The notes beneath the pieces are model-generated. The model was not told the origin of the DNA. It searched no databases and was given only the letters and a program-made list of their open reading frames with translations. A DNA stretch of 64,000 nt from an uncultured Verrucomicrobiae bacterium (GTDB lineage Bacteria > Verrucomicrobiota > Verrucomicrobiia > JADLBR01 > CALLMV01): NCBI GenBank assembly GCA_938005615.1, contig CALLMV010000014.1, positions 78,752 through 142,751 of the forward strand, given 5' to 3'. Below are positions 42,035 to 51,477 of this stretch, piece by piece (position 1 is the first letter of the stretch; every line of letters starts with the position of its first letter). A program made the translations under genes and the position numbers.

Positions 42035-44461
42035 TTAATTAAATATCAGATGTTCGCGCTCTATCCTTTGTCTGCGCTGCCTCCAGAATTCACTCTCTGG
42101 TAGTATTGTTTGCTCTGCCAACCTGTAGAGCGAGACTGCTTCAGACCATGCCTGGCGCCTCTCCATGAGACCTCCCGCCTCCAGTACAGCTCGGCCAAAC
42201 CAATAAAGCTCCCCGCCTACGCCTAACTGATCGGCGCCAGGGAAGCGTCTGTAGATAACATCCAAAAAACTTTTTTCGGCATCTGCGGATCTCCCCATCT
42301 TGTTCTGAAGAAGGCCCGCTTGAATCAAAGCTCTCTGAGATAAGTCTGCGGGTACTTTTGATATGGCCAAAGCGTCTTTTAACATCTGCAGAAGTTCTTC
42401 ATCAGTACCAAAGCCGTGTTCTACAATAAGTAGCACAGCAGTCAGGCGCGAAGCGGCTGAACACAACTGCTGGTCCATCCACAAAGAACGCAAAATTTCT
42501 GACGCCTGCTGCCTTTCCTTTGGATCATCCTTGCCGGAGAGAATACGCGCAAGTTCCACACGTGCGATGCACAGAAATTCAGGTGACACTTCGTTTGCAT
42601 AAATAGACAAAATCTCGCTGAGATATCGCTGAGACTCTGCTAGAAGGCTCAACCGTTGAAGCGCGAGTGCCGAATAAAATTTAGACAGTGCGGCGATTCT
42701 TTTGGAGGGCTTCTCGTTGATAAGAAGTCGCCAGTTCTCCAGAGCTGCTGTATAGCGACCCTCATTCCAGTGCAACTCAGCTAGTCTCCAACGGGATTGC
42801 ATGCGAACGCTGACTTCATCGGAATCAGACGCCAACCGCTCAAAAGTCCTCAAAATCTGATTGGTCGCCGAAGGACCCGAGGCGAGCTCCACTTCCGCAT
42901 GAAGATAACTCCAAAGATCACCCCGTTGTGAATCTTCCTCAGCCGACAAAATTTCTGAAGCCAGTGCGATGTGTCCAAATAGAAGTGCCTCTTTAACTAA
43001 AGTGTATAAGACCCTGATGTTACTGGAAAAATGCTCTTGATAAAACTGCCGAACTTTATCCTTGTCACCCACACGGGCAGCCTGAACTGCAACCAGCAAA
43101 CGCAATAGCAACAACCCAGGCCCCTCTGGCAAATTTTCAAGCATCGCCTCTTCCGCAACTGCACCCCCTCCTGAAATCTTAATCGCAGCTCGTAACAGAG
43201 GAAAACTAGCGTCAGCAAGATACTGCCCTAACTTTGAAGCCAGTTCCGTATCAATCTCCTGTCCATTGAGAAAGTGCAAGCTGACATCCCAGAAATACCA
43301 AAGCGGCTCTGCTTGCGCACGCTCACGGCACAAACGCGATATCTCCTCGGCGGCTTCCAAGTCTCCCAAGATGCTTAATAGCGCATTAAGTAAAAACGTC
43401 TCCTTTAACTCTTGCGATTTAACCACCGTTGCCGCCGCGACTATTCGACGCGCCGCACCCCTCACATCCCTCCTTGTTAACTGATCTTCCCAGATAACTT
43501 GCTCCAGCGCCAACCGCAGATCTGGCCTTTGTTCGGGAAATATCTTCTCCGCTCGAAACGCTTCTTGCGAGACAGAACTCTCAGGAGCCTGAATACATGA
43601 CCAAGCCAACTTGCCAAATTCCCTAACCTCCGCAGGAGACAGAGATAGCCGCAGTCCAGACAGTGCCATCTCGAATGCCTCAGCTAATCTTCCTTGGTTA
43701 AATTCATGCCGCGATAAGAGGCTTGCCGCCCGCAGCCTTACTGATCTTGGTTGCGTTATATCTTTCAATAGACTCGATACCCAAGTCTGCTCATCGTCTG
43801 ACAAAACAAAAGGAGCCGAAGCTCCCAGCAGCAGCAGACGCGCCAGTGTGCGATTTTCCGGAGAGCCCGCAGCAGATATTTGCCGTATCCTTGGTATGAT
43901 TTCTGACTGTTCTGTACTTTCGGCAGTCTCAAACATTATCAACTCGAGCCATTCTATAGCATTTTCACTACGAAGACTTTGCCGAAGACTGGAAAGACCA
44001 TCCCTCAAAATACTCTGGTTTGAAGCACCCTTTGCCAATACAGCGCACAACAAAAGCTCGTCTGGGCAATCAGTATCACACAAAGCCAATAAACCATCGA
44101 AAATTCTCGCGGCTGTATCAGCCATTCCATTCTCAAGAAGCAACCTCGCAACATCAAACAACACATTTCGATCCGCGGAATTCACGTCGTTGAAGCGTAC
44201 CGCGCTAATGACTTCCTCTGCTTCCAAAGGCCGGCCCTGCCCCAACAAAGCGCGCGCACGCAAGATATCGCGTAACGACTCAACTTCCGGCTCCCCTTGA
44301 ATATCTGCTAGGCGTTTAAGTGCATCTTCGTAAAAGCCCAGCAATACCGCTCGACGTGCAAATTCCAATTCTCCTGATTCCAATCCAAAACACATCAAGT
44401 TCGCACTGAGTAGTACTGATGCGCTAAGACACGTGCGTATTACCTTATTAAACATCTTCAA
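42035..44461 (-). CDS. Large exported helical-repeat (TPR-like) protein
   Basis: An 808-aa protein with a signal peptide (VIRTCLSASVLLSANLMCFG) and otherwise continuous amphipathic helices with TPR-like spacing throughout (GFYEDALKRLADIQG, ALLGQGRPLEAEEVI, RWRLAELHWNEGRYTAALENW, FYSALALQRLSLLAESQRYL, QAGLLQNKMGRSADAEKSFL). Such superhelical scaffolds mediate protein contacts in the envelope. No enzymatic domain was found. Its ATG directly follows the stop of the small Cys protein gene (44462), making a two-gene unit downstream of tRNA-Gln. Confidence 0.7.
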   Translation of the reverse strand: MKMFNKVIRTCLSASVLLSANLMCFGLESGELEFARRAVLLGFYEDALKRLADIQGEPEVESLRDILRARALLGQGRPLEAEEVISAVRFNDVNSADRNVLFDVARLLLENGMADTAARIFDGLLALCDTDCPDELLLCAVLAKGASNQSILRDGLSSLRQSLRSENAIEWLELIMFETAESTEQSEIIPRIRQISAAGSPENRTLARLLLLGASAPFVLSDDEQTWVSSLLKDITQPRSVRLRAASLLSRHEFNQGRLAEAFEMALSGLRLSLSPAEVREFGKLAWSCIQAPESSVSQEAFRAEKIFPEQRPDLRLALEQVIWEDQLTRRDVRGAARRIVAAATVVKSQELKETFLLNALLSILGDLEAAEEISRLCRERAQAEPLWYFWDVSLHFLNGQEIDTELASKLGQYLADASFPLLRAAIKISGGGAVAEEAMLENLPEGPGLLLLRLLVAVQAARVGDKDKVRQFYQEHFSSNIRVLYTLVKEALLFGHIALASEILSAEEDSQRGDLWSYLHAEVELASGPSATNQILRTFERLASDSDEVSVRMQSRWRLAELHWNEGRYTAALENWRLLINEKPSKRIAALSKFYSALALQRLSLLAESQRYLSEILSIYANEVSPEFLCIARVELARILSGKDDPKERQQASEILRSLWMDQQLCSAASRLTAVLLIVEHGFGTDEELLQMLKDALAISKVPADLSQRALIQAGLLQNKMGRSADAEKSFLDVIYRRFPGADQLGVGGELYWFGRAVLEAGGLMERRQAWSEAVSLYRLAEQTILPESEFWRQRRQRIEREHLIFN

Positions 44462-44653
44462 TCATATTATCTTGGTCTTGCCAACCTTGCCAGGCAATCT
44501 CCCAAATGCCCGTGGCTTGCAAAGCAAGTCTGGGAAAGCAGCCACACGAGCGCATTTCCGGCAAAAAAATCGAGGCGGGTTCACCAACTCCAGCAGTTCA
44601 TCTCGTTTCTCATCAATTTCGTTTTTATTCCAATCACACAAAGTTTTCTGCAT
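44462..44653 (-). CDS. Small Cys-rich protein, putative zinc ribbon
   Basis: A 63-aa basic protein. The first half is helical and charged (DWNKNEIDEKRDELLELV); the second has RFFCRKCARVAAFPDLLCKPR, that is Cys-x2-Cys then a third Cys thirteen residues on, a plausible partial metal site. It resembles short hypotheticals I associate with Verrucomicrobia, with FxCxKCxRxA and LCKP. It is too small for a known enzyme. The stop abuts the start of the 808-aa gene. Conserved appearance and tight spacing make it a real gene, but the role is unknown. Confidence 0.65.
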   Translation of the reverse strand: MQKTLCDWNKNEIDEKRDELLELVNPPRFFCRKCARVAAFPDLLCKPRAFGRLPGKVGKTKII

Positions 44654-44745
44654 AATTAGAACACTGCCTCGCAGAGCTAATTCCTCAAGCTGCTTTGCTT
44701 TGGTATAGGTAACTACTCTGAGAGAAAGCCTGCTTAACTATAGAA

Positions 44746-44819
44746 TGGCTGCCCGACATGGACTCGAACCATGCCTAAAAGCTCCAAAGGCTTCTGTGCT
44801 ACCACTACACCATCGGGCA
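44746..44819 (-). tRNA. tRNA-Gln (UUG anticodon)
   Basis: A 74-base tRNA with acceptor TGCCCGA/TCGGGCA, anticodon loop CTTTGGA holding TTG, T arm CATGGTTCGAGTCCATG and an encoded CCA end. An unpaired-type U1 with A72 is usual for glutamine tRNAs. Confidence 0.95.
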
Positions 44820-44913
44820 AACAAAGGCTAATCATTCTTTCTGTCACCTGTTTTGTCAAGTTCCACCGGGTTGTGAGAGAATGTTGAGACACACTCCTTG
44901 CGGTGAAATTTTA

Positions 44914-45891
44914 TCAAATGTCAATCGTAACGATCTTCTTAATCGAAACAGCACCGAGTATCTGCAACACAATCGCACCCAAGAGTAGGAAGCGACCTGT
45001 CTCCGTCGTCCAAAGCATCGATATGTATCCAGGATTCATCCCGTAGAGCACGATTCCCAACACAAATGGGAGTGCTCCCACCAGCGTACCAGAAAGTATG
45101 CCCTGGGCAGTAAGCACACGGATCTGCCCTTGCAACTTCACACGTTCGCGAATGGTCTCAGCCACTTTTTCCATCACCTCCGCGAGGTTGCCACCTACGC
45201 TTTTTTGGATAATGAATGCGGTCGTTGTTATCTCCAAATCCTTGCTAGGCACACGGTGCGCAAGATTTTCGAATGCCGTCTCAATCGGCAGCCCGAGATT
45301 CGTCTCCTGCAGCAGCAGAGCAAATTCACTCTTGATGGGTTCGGGTGACTCCCGAGATGCATGGTCGATCCCTTGCAGGAAGGATTGTCCTGACCTTAAG
45401 GCATTCACAAGCAAAGTCAGAAATTCTGCCAATTGGATATTAAACAAATTGATTCGGGACTTTCGTCGCATATTCAAAAACATCCCAGGAAGCAATAATC
45501 CCGCAGTCGCAAAAACCACCCCCATGAGCAGTTGATCAAAGATAAAAACAGTTACTGCAAAAGGAGCCACTACCAAAATCAACCTCAACAAAATCCACTC
45601 GGAAGCCCTCATGGGTACATCGCTTTGTGCGAGTGAGCGCTCGATTCTCTCCAAAAAGGAGATGCCCGTCACCTTGCCTATAAGTTGTTTGAAATCCACA
45701 CGGTGTTTGAGTTCTTCTTTGTGGATTGCCTTGGCCCATTCGGGCAAAGGCGCGTTTTTATCCGACTCTCGCTTAAGTTGGGCTAGGCGGCGTTTGACCG
45801 CATCATCTCCTCCTGTAGTAACAGTATGAAGTGCTATGAGAAAAAAAATAATGGCACCAAAGAACGTCAAAAAAATGAGCCATTCAGTCAT
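44914..45891 (-). CDS. GspF/TadB-like secretion platform protein
   Basis: ATG at 45891 gives 325 aa. Hydrophobic helices lie at the N-terminus (LIFLTFFGAIIFFLIALHTV), the middle (FAVTVFIFDQLLMGVVFATAGLLLPGMFL) and the C-terminus. The cytoplasmic type II secretion F domain (IQLAEFLTLLVNALRSGQSFLQGI to GGNLAEVMEKVAETIRERVKLQGQIRVLTAQG) matches TadB, the inner-membrane platform of Tad/Flp pili. No other tad genes are in the window; they would have to lie elsewhere, and function depends on a TadA ATPase and TadC. It ends the nine-gene run, 34 bases after menD. Confidence 0.85.
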   Translation of the reverse strand: MTEWLIFLTFFGAIIFFLIALHTVTTGGDDAVKRRLAQLKRESDKNAPLPEWAKAIHKEELKHRVDFKQLIGKVTGISFLERIERSLAQSDVPMRASEWILLRLILVVAPFAVTVFIFDQLLMGVVFATAGLLLPGMFLNMRRKSRINLFNIQLAEFLTLLVNALRSGQSFLQGIDHASRESPEPIKSEFALLLQETNLGLPIETAFENLAHRVPSKDLEITTTAFIIQKSVGGNLAEVMEKVAETIRERVKLQGQIRVLTAQGILSGTLVGALPFVLGIVLYGMNPGYISMLWTTETGRFLLLGAIVLQILGAVSIKKIVTIDI

Positions 45892-45925
45892 ATCTGCTAG
45901 CTGCACAGCCCATGCCAAGTCCCTC

Positions 45926-47536
45926 TCACTCCGCTGTTCGCAATTCAATTACTACGTGCTTGGGAGAGTGCAGTTGGGTCGATAATATATCACGAGCTGT
46001 TCCCACATTCGTGGCGGAGTAATAATCCAAACCAAACAATCGGCTCGCGTCGGAAAAATCCTCCATTTTCAATCCGATAAACAAGTTCTTGTTTTTGGTG
46101 CGCGAAGTGTGCCCCAGTTTTTCAAAGATCTTCCCGCCTCCGTTGTTTATTATCACTAACTTCAAGGGATGCTTTTCCGCACTCACTTGCTTGAGAAGAC
46201 CCAAGGAGTTTAAGTCATGCAGAGTTGCTTGGTCGCCAATCACGGCGACTGTGACTCCGCTGCTGTCAAGGGCTATGCCAATGGCTGTCGCGATATTCCC
46301 ATCTATGCCACTGACTCCTCGATTGGCAAAAATCTCATCTGCACAGCCAAAACCGGTCCAATGTTGATCGAAATCACGTATCACCAAACTATTTCCGATA
46401 AATAAGTTCCCACCCGCAGGAAAATTCGCCTCCAACAGATTTACTACCAAAGGCCCGCTGAGCCGAGTATCATCCTCCGGCAGTTGCCATCTAGGGGCCT
46501 CAAGCTTAGAGGAAATTGTTAAGTCATAAAACGAGCGCAAAAGCCCCGTTTCCAGACATGTGATTTTCTGATGAAAGACATTTTCCCGACGTCTGCCACC
46601 GCTGATCCGCAAGACTTCGCAGTCCTCAAAAATCCTCTCTAGCTTCTCATTCACCAGTCGCCCGCCGAATCTCAAGACCAAACCGCTTTTCGCAGCCTTC
46701 TTGAGCGCGGTTTCATCAGCGGTATGTGCAAAGCGCCCACGCAGGCCGGAGCATATATCCAAGTACACAGGCTTTTGCAGTGAGTAAATGAGTGATGACA
46801 TCGCGGCCATCTCGCCTTGGCTTGCTACCGCCCCACACACAACCAGCGACACGCGATCACGCCAGTGATTATCTTCTAGGTAATTTATCAAGCTGTTTAA
46901 CTCAGAGCTCTCCAAAAGCTCGTAGCGCACGTAAGATTTTGGCAATATATCCAGAGGCTTAAAGTCATCCATGTTGTCGCACAGCAACGGATCAACTAAC
47001 CGCACATTTAGGTGCACAGCACCGCCGCCTGTGCGCACACAGCACATCACGGCTTCAGCAACTGTCGTAAAGAGCGCCTGCTCCGAAAAACTGCAACTCC
47101 AAGGAGGAATGTCAAAAAACCATTCGCAATAATCACGAATTAGCCGTGTTTGATCGCAGGTTTGATTTGCTCCACAGTCAATCATTTCCATTGGCCGATC
47201 GGCGGTGATCAACAACAAGGGAATTTGTGCCTGCTTTGCCTCGACCACCGCTGGCAACAAGTTCGCTACTGCCGTGCCTGAAGTTGTTATCACAGCCGCA
47301 GGATATCTGGAGGATTTCCCAAAACCCAGCGCTGCGAAACCAGCCCCGCGCTCGTCGTAGTGCATCGTGTAATTATCCGGACACAAGGCCGCGCATGCAG
47401 TTGCCAGTGGTGCACTCCTCGATCCAGGGCAAATGAAAAAATGCCCCACACCCGATGCCCACGCCTCACGGATTAAATTCCCGCACCAGCGGAGCTGCTC
47501 TTGCGCAGGACTTTTCAAATTTAATGACTCTGACAT
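45926..47536 (-). CDS. menD: SEPHCHC synthase MenD
   Basis: MenD is the thiamine-diphosphate enzyme that joins 2-oxoglutarate and isochorismate in menaquinone biosynthesis. The 536-aa product shows FFICPGSRSAPLATA, the conserved Glu in HYDERGAGFAALG, TTSGTAVANLLPAVVEA and ITADRP, and the C-terminal ThDP-binding GDQATLHDLNSL to INNGGG. It implies menaquinone respiration; no other men genes are in the window. It follows tsaE by 49 bases. Confidence 0.94.
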   Translation of the reverse strand: MSESLNLKSPAQEQLRWCGNLIREAWASGVGHFFICPGSRSAPLATACAALCPDNYTMHYDERGAGFAALGFGKSSRYPAAVITTSGTAVANLLPAVVEAKQAQIPLLLITADRPMEMIDCGANQTCDQTRLIRDYCEWFFDIPPWSCSFSEQALFTTVAEAVMCCVRTGGGAVHLNVRLVDPLLCDNMDDFKPLDILPKSYVRYELLESSELNSLINYLEDNHWRDRVSLVVCGAVASQGEMAAMSSLIYSLQKPVYLDICSGLRGRFAHTADETALKKAAKSGLVLRFGGRLVNEKLERIFEDCEVLRISGGRRRENVFHQKITCLETGLLRSFYDLTISSKLEAPRWQLPEDDTRLSGPLVVNLLEANFPAGGNLFIGNSLVIRDFDQHWTGFGCADEIFANRGVSGIDGNIATAIGIALDSSGVTVAVIGDQATLHDLNSLGLLKQVSAEKHPLKLVIINNGGGKIFEKLGHTSRTKNKNLFIGLKMEDFSDASRLFGLDYYSATNVGTARDILSTQLHSPKHVVIELRTAE

Positions 47537-47585
47537 CCTCTTGTTACAGTGAACATCACTTTAGGACTGACAAGCCGAAGAGTCT

Positions 47586-48014
47586 TCACGCTACACCCAC
47601 ATAACGCTGCACGGAGATCAATCTGCTCTCATCCGGCTTCATCACCATCTTCACAAGCCAGAAACTTGCAGGCATAAATGAGCCCAGTCTTTCAGGCCAT
47701 TCCACGATGCATAAGTGCTTGCCAAACCACTCCGGCAGCCCACTGGAAATCAGATCTGCTTCGCCTCTGATTCGATACAAATCGGCATGTATCACCAAAC
47801 CCCAACCCGATTCGTACTGGTTGATAATCGCAAAAGTGGGACTACTCACCTCACATTTTACTCCTAACTCTCTGGCCATACCTCGAACAAACTCCGTCTT
47901 ACCAGCCCCAATTTCTCCTTGGATTAAGACCGTATCTGAAGCAACTACTTTGCGAGCAAATTGAGCCGCAGCATCGTGCGTTTGCTCAACTGCGAACGAA
48001 ATGATCGTATCCAT
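47586..48014 (-). CDS. tsaE: tRNA t6A synthesis ATPase TsaE
   Basis: TsaE is the ATPase that resets the TsaB-TsaD complex during t6A37 formation. The 142-aa product has Walker A GEIGAGKTEFVRG (about residues 34-46), switch segment SSPTFAIINQY, HADLYRI and the C-terminal IVEWPERLG. The start lies 29 bases inside the end of thiL, a long overlap; a start beyond the overlap would delete the first conserved strand, so it is probably genuine. tsaD is 27 kb away. Confidence 0.92.
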   Translation of the reverse strand: MDTIISFAVEQTHDAAAQFARKVVASDTVLIQGEIGAGKTEFVRGMARELGVKCEVSSPTFAIINQYESGWGLVIHADLYRIRGEADLISSGLPEWFGKHLCIVEWPERLGSFMPASFWLVKMVMKPDESRLISVQRYVGVA

Positions 48015-48909
48015 GACCGGAAATCTTCGGTGCGGGCTTTTTCGTCATGACTCCGATCTGCGTCAGCGCAAGCCGGAACGGCCAAGCTGCACACAGTGCC
48101 TTGGCTTTGCGCTGTGGCAGAGTAAACAACAATTCGTAGTCCTCACCATCACAGAGACCCTCCTGCAAAGTGCACCCCTCTGTGAGGGGGACTGCTTCAA
48201 AATTGATATGCGCATGCAAATTGTTTGCTAACTCCAATCGCGCAAGGTCTTTGGCTAGCCCGTCAGAGATGTCCATCATCGCGTTTGGCTTAAAATTATC
48301 CACCAGCCATTGTGCCTCAACAAGCCTTGGGGTGAAGCAGAGATGTTTGCCACGCAGGGATCCACCTAACTCTCCAGTGACGAAAATCGCGTCTCCATCC
48401 CGAACAGAACATCTGGGGCAGACTTTGTTGCGCTCCGCCAGCCCAGTCATGGTCACAGATAGAAACAGAACCGAGGAAGCAGTCGTTTCCCCTCCGACCA
48501 GAGCTACTTTAAACTCCCTGGCACACTGGGCTATCCCGCGGTAAATTCTGTTGATGCGCTCGTATTTTTCATCACCGTGTGTTCCAAGAGTGATAAGTGC
48601 AGAGACTGGATAACCTCCCATAGCTGCTATGTCACTAATCGCCCGTGCCAGCGCCTTCCAACCAATCCGCTCCGGGGGCGCATCCGGCAAAAAGTGCACA
48701 TTCTCCACCACAGCATCGACTTTCACCAATTGCACGACAGAAGCAGAATGAGTGCGCAACACAGCGCAATCGTCTCCTGCCCCCAGAATCACCCAAGGAT
48801 TCCCATCTATGGTGGCGGAGTTTTTGATGAGCTCTGGCCAGTCTTGAGTGAGCCTTTTTACGAGCTCATCCTCACCAATTTCGCTCAGGGTTTTACCTTC
48901 ACGCTGCAT
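47986..48909 (-). CDS. thiL: Thiamine-monophosphate kinase ThiL
   Basis: ThiL phosphorylates thiamine monophosphate to the diphosphate cofactor. The 307-aa product has ILGAGDDCAVL, KVDAVVENVHFLPDAPPERIG, WKALARAISDIAAMGGYPV, VGGETTAS and MDISDGLAKDLARL, all metal and ATP-binding motifs of the PurM-like fold. Its product is the cofactor of MenD encoded two genes downstream. It overlaps the CPBP gene by 11 bases and tsaE by 29. Confidence 0.93.
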   Translation of the reverse strand: MQREGKTLSEIGEDELVKRLTQDWPELIKNSATIDGNPWVILGAGDDCAVLRTHSASVVQLVKVDAVVENVHFLPDAPPERIGWKALARAISDIAAMGGYPVSALITLGTHGDEKYERINRIYRGIAQCAREFKVALVGGETTASSVLFLSVTMTGLAERNKVCPRCSVRDGDAIFVTGELGGSLRGKHLCFTPRLVEAQWLVDNFKPNAMMDISDGLAKDLARLELANNLHAHINFEAVPLTEGCTLQEGLCDGEDYELLFTLPQRKAKALCAAWPFRLALTQIGVMTKKPAPKISGHGYDHFVRS

Positions 48910-49660
48910 GTCGAGTATGAGTTAAAAGCAACAATACAATATTCGCTAGATTGAAAACCGAATGCGTCAAGATTGGTGCAAAAATATTTCTCGTTGCACC
49001 ATATTGCCAAGCCATCACAAGGCCCACAAAGAATAGAGGTGCAAAAGACTGAAGATGAAAGTGAATCAGCCCAAATACCAGCGCCTGACCGGAATTGGCC
49101 AATGCAGGTGAAAGTCTTGACCTCAAAGCAGGAAGCAATAAACCACGAAAAAAAGCCTCTTCCACCACCGGCGCTACAAAGACCGCAAGCATGATCATGC
49201 GTGCTAACTCCCAACCTTGAGCGGAAGTAACTTTCTCAATAGACGACTGCGGGCGCGGCGGAAAACCAAAAAAATCAAACACCACACTACTAATCACCAT
49301 CATGGCCGCCGCCGCAGGGATGAGCAAAACTCCCGTGACAAACGCACTTGGTAAAACTCTTTGTAAAAGTGAACCCTCAAATAAAAAAATTCTCTTCCAG
49401 TCAATCCCGTCTGACCGAAGCATGACCCAAGTCGCAAATAAAAATAACGCCGGATAAAAAATGACACCAACCGGGTGGTTCACCGCAGAAACGCCTACAA
49501 AAATTGCTAATGCCGCTCCTATCAAAGTCGTGATCGGAATTGCCACAACAGGCAAATTCTTCGGGCTTCTTCCCAGTAAAAAGCACAGGAGTAATATCGA
49601 AATAATACCCGAGGGAAATACCAGCCAAAGCAGGTCAGACAGCGGCAAGCCCAAATCCAC
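48899..49660 (-). CDS. CPBP-family intramembrane metalloprotease
   Basis: A 253-aa membrane protein with about seven hydrophobic helices. The Abi/CPBP (CAAX protease-like) catalytic motifs are present: VEEAFFRGLLLPAL (EE-x3-R), GLIHFHLQSF (His) and ILTHSVFNLANIVL (H-x3-N). Members act as membrane proteases of the Rce1 fold or in immunity; here it sits between sppA and thiL, and a role in membrane protein turnover is inferred from the adjacent peptidase. It overlaps thiL by 11 bases. Confidence 0.85.
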   Translation of the reverse strand: MDLGLPLSDLLWLVFPSGIISILLLCFLLGRSPKNLPVVAIPITTLIGAALAIFVGVSAVNHPVGVIFYPALFLFATWVMLRSDGIDWKRIFLFEGSLLQRVLPSAFVTGVLLIPAAAAMMVISSVVFDFFGFPPRPQSSIEKVTSAQGWELARMIMLAVFVAPVVEEAFFRGLLLPALRSRLSPALANSGQALVFGLIHFHLQSFAPLFFVGLVMAWQYGATRNIFAPILTHSVFNLANIVLLLLTHTRHAA

Positions 49661-49663
49661 AGG

Positions 49664-50818
49664 CTAATGTGCAACAGCCGAGGGCAACAAAAAGTAAGCT
49701 TTACCAGGTGTCAGATCGAAGCCCTTCGGTAGGCCGTTTATGTTCACATCAACGCTCTGTCTTGTAGACTCCACGCCCAATGCGCGAAATATTCGAGAGA
49801 GTGAGGGAGGAGCGTCGTACTTGATGAATTGAGCTTCGCTGATCCCAGCGAGGTTCAAGGCCTGGTTTTGTGCATCCTTGAAGTAGCCGAGTTCGTCCAC
49901 GACTTTCAATCGTAACGCATCCTGCCCGGAAAAAATCCGGCCGTCGGCAATGTTTGCTCGAAAATCCGCAGAGTTAGTAAAGCCCCTCTCGCTCTCCACA
50001 ATGCTGGCGAAAACCTCATAGGTCTGCATCACAAAATCCTGCACGTAGTCTAATTCCTCCTTGGTGGGCTCTCGGTCAGGGTTAAGCAGATCCTTGAATT
50101 TACCAGATTTAAAGGTCAGAGTTTTTAAACCCACTTTTTGAAATAACTCGCGGTATTGTAAGCTCTGGAGTATAACACCAATTGAGCCCGTGACTGTCAT
50201 TCTGTTGGCCACAATTTTAGTGCAGCCCATAGCTGCATAGTATGCACCGGAGGCTGCGACACTCCTAAAGTGTGCCACTATTGGTTTATTGTGTTCATCG
50301 CGCACTTTTTTGATGTGGTGGTACAATACATCACTTGCATTAACCTCACCACCAGGTGAATCCACATCCAAAATGATAGCTTTTACAGCATTGTCTTCAG
50401 CAGCAAAATTGAGCTTGGTAATGATCTCATCCACCATGCTCATGCCGGAGCTTCCCAAGATGTCGTAACTGATCACTCCATAAATTTCGATGATAGCAAC
50501 TTTGTTTTTGGAGCGTTCTCCATCTATGAGGTATTCCACAAACTCGCTTCCACCTACTGAACGGGTTTTCTTGACTGCGGTCATTCCCTTACCACCGCTC
50601 ATCGCCAGCATCACAAGCAACACAACATTTGCTACCAAAGACAACGCAAGCAGAGTGACCAGCCCACCAAGAAGACAACCAGGTAAACCGCCGCGCCTGT
50701 CTGCCTGCAGCGGGCGCAGGCCCGATGCCGGAGCCGCTTGCTGCGGGTGCACCGGTGGAGGCAGTGGAGGTTGATTTTGCGCATTTGGTTGCTCGAATAT
50801 GGGGTTTTGATTACTCAT
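49664..50818 (-). CDS. sppA: Signal peptide peptidase SppA-like (S49)
   Basis: A 384-aa single-S49-domain peptidase. A Pro/Gln-rich cytosolic lead (about residues 1-45) precedes one membrane helix (GGLVTLLALSLVANVVLLVMLAM). The peptidase domain has VDSPGGEVNASD, the Ser in SVAASGAYYAAM, RMTVTGSIGV and the general-base Lys in FKSGKFKDLLNP. It degrades leftover signal peptides or membrane fragments in the envelope. It overlaps hisB by four bases (ATGA) and is followed after three bases by the CPBP gene. Confidence 0.9.
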   Translation of the reverse strand: MSNQNPIFEQPNAQNQPPLPPPVHPQQAAPASGLRPLQADRRGGLPGCLLGGLVTLLALSLVANVVLLVMLAMSGGKGMTAVKKTRSVGGSEFVEYLIDGERSKNKVAIIEIYGVISYDILGSSGMSMVDEIITKLNFAAEDNAVKAIILDVDSPGGEVNASDVLYHHIKKVRDEHNKPIVAHFRSVAASGAYYAAMGCTKIVANRMTVTGSIGVILQSLQYRELFQKVGLKTLTFKSGKFKDLLNPDREPTKEELDYVQDFVMQTYEVFASIVESERGFTNSADFRANIADGRIFSGQDALRLKVVDELGYFKDAQNQALNLAGISEAQFIKYDAPPSLSRIFRALGVESTRQSVDVNINGLPKGFDLTPGKAYFLLPSAVAH

Positions 50819-51438
50819 AATTGACCTTTCGTGGAAGGAATGTCCTTGGTGCGATATTCTAGCTGTGTAGCAGCATCCAGGGCCTTGGCAAGGGCCTTGA
50901 AAGATGCCTCCATGATGTGGTGTGCATCACGACCGTAAAGAAGTTCAATATGCAGATTAGCTTGAGCATTATTTGCTAATGCACGTAGGAATTCCTCCAA
51001 CAACTGCACGGGGAATTGGCCCGCGTGCGTTTCTTGTGCTTGGATATGGTAGCTCAAAAATGGACGGCCGGAGAGATCCACGACACAGCGAACGAGAGCC
51101 TCATCCATCGGTGCATACGCCCAACCAAATCTTCGGATGCCTCTTTTGTCGCCCAGCGCCTTAGACAGAGCTTGCCCGAGAACTATTCCACAATCTTCAA
51201 CAGTGTGGTGAAAATCCACATCCAAATCACCCGTGCACTCGAGATCCAAATCAAAAAGCGCATGACGTGCGAGTGACGTAAGCATGTGGTCAAAAAAAGC
51301 TATGCCCGTTTTGATGTGGCTTTGCCCAGAGCCGTCGAGTAGCAGACTAATTCGTAAATCCGTCTCAGTCGTCTTACGCTGCACTTTTGCTTCGCGCGGA
51401 GCTTTTGCAGGCAGCGACTGCAAATTAGAACTCGTCAT
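50815..51438 (-). CDS. hisB: Imidazoleglycerol-phosphate dehydratase HisB
   Basis: HisB (the single-function form without phosphatase) dehydrates IGP in histidine biosynthesis. The 207-aa product has the paired metal-binding motifs: GIAFFDHMLTSLARH, DVDFHHTVEDCGIVLGQAL, then HAGQFPVQLLEEFLRALA and HHIMEASFKALAKAL. An N-terminal basic segment of about 20 residues precedes the core. It overlaps sppA (ATGA). Confidence 0.95.
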   Translation of the reverse strand: MTSSNLQSLPAKAPREAKVQRKTTETDLRISLLLDGSGQSHIKTGIAFFDHMLTSLARHALFDLDLECTGDLDVDFHHTVEDCGIVLGQALSKALGDKRGIRRFGWAYAPMDEALVRCVVDLSGRPFLSYHIQAQETHAGQFPVQLLEEFLRALANNAQANLHIELLYGRDAHHIMEASFKALAKALDAATQLEYRTKDIPSTKGQL

Positions 51439-51477
51439 AAAACACCCCTTACCATCTCAAGTTTCGAAAGAAAGCAT

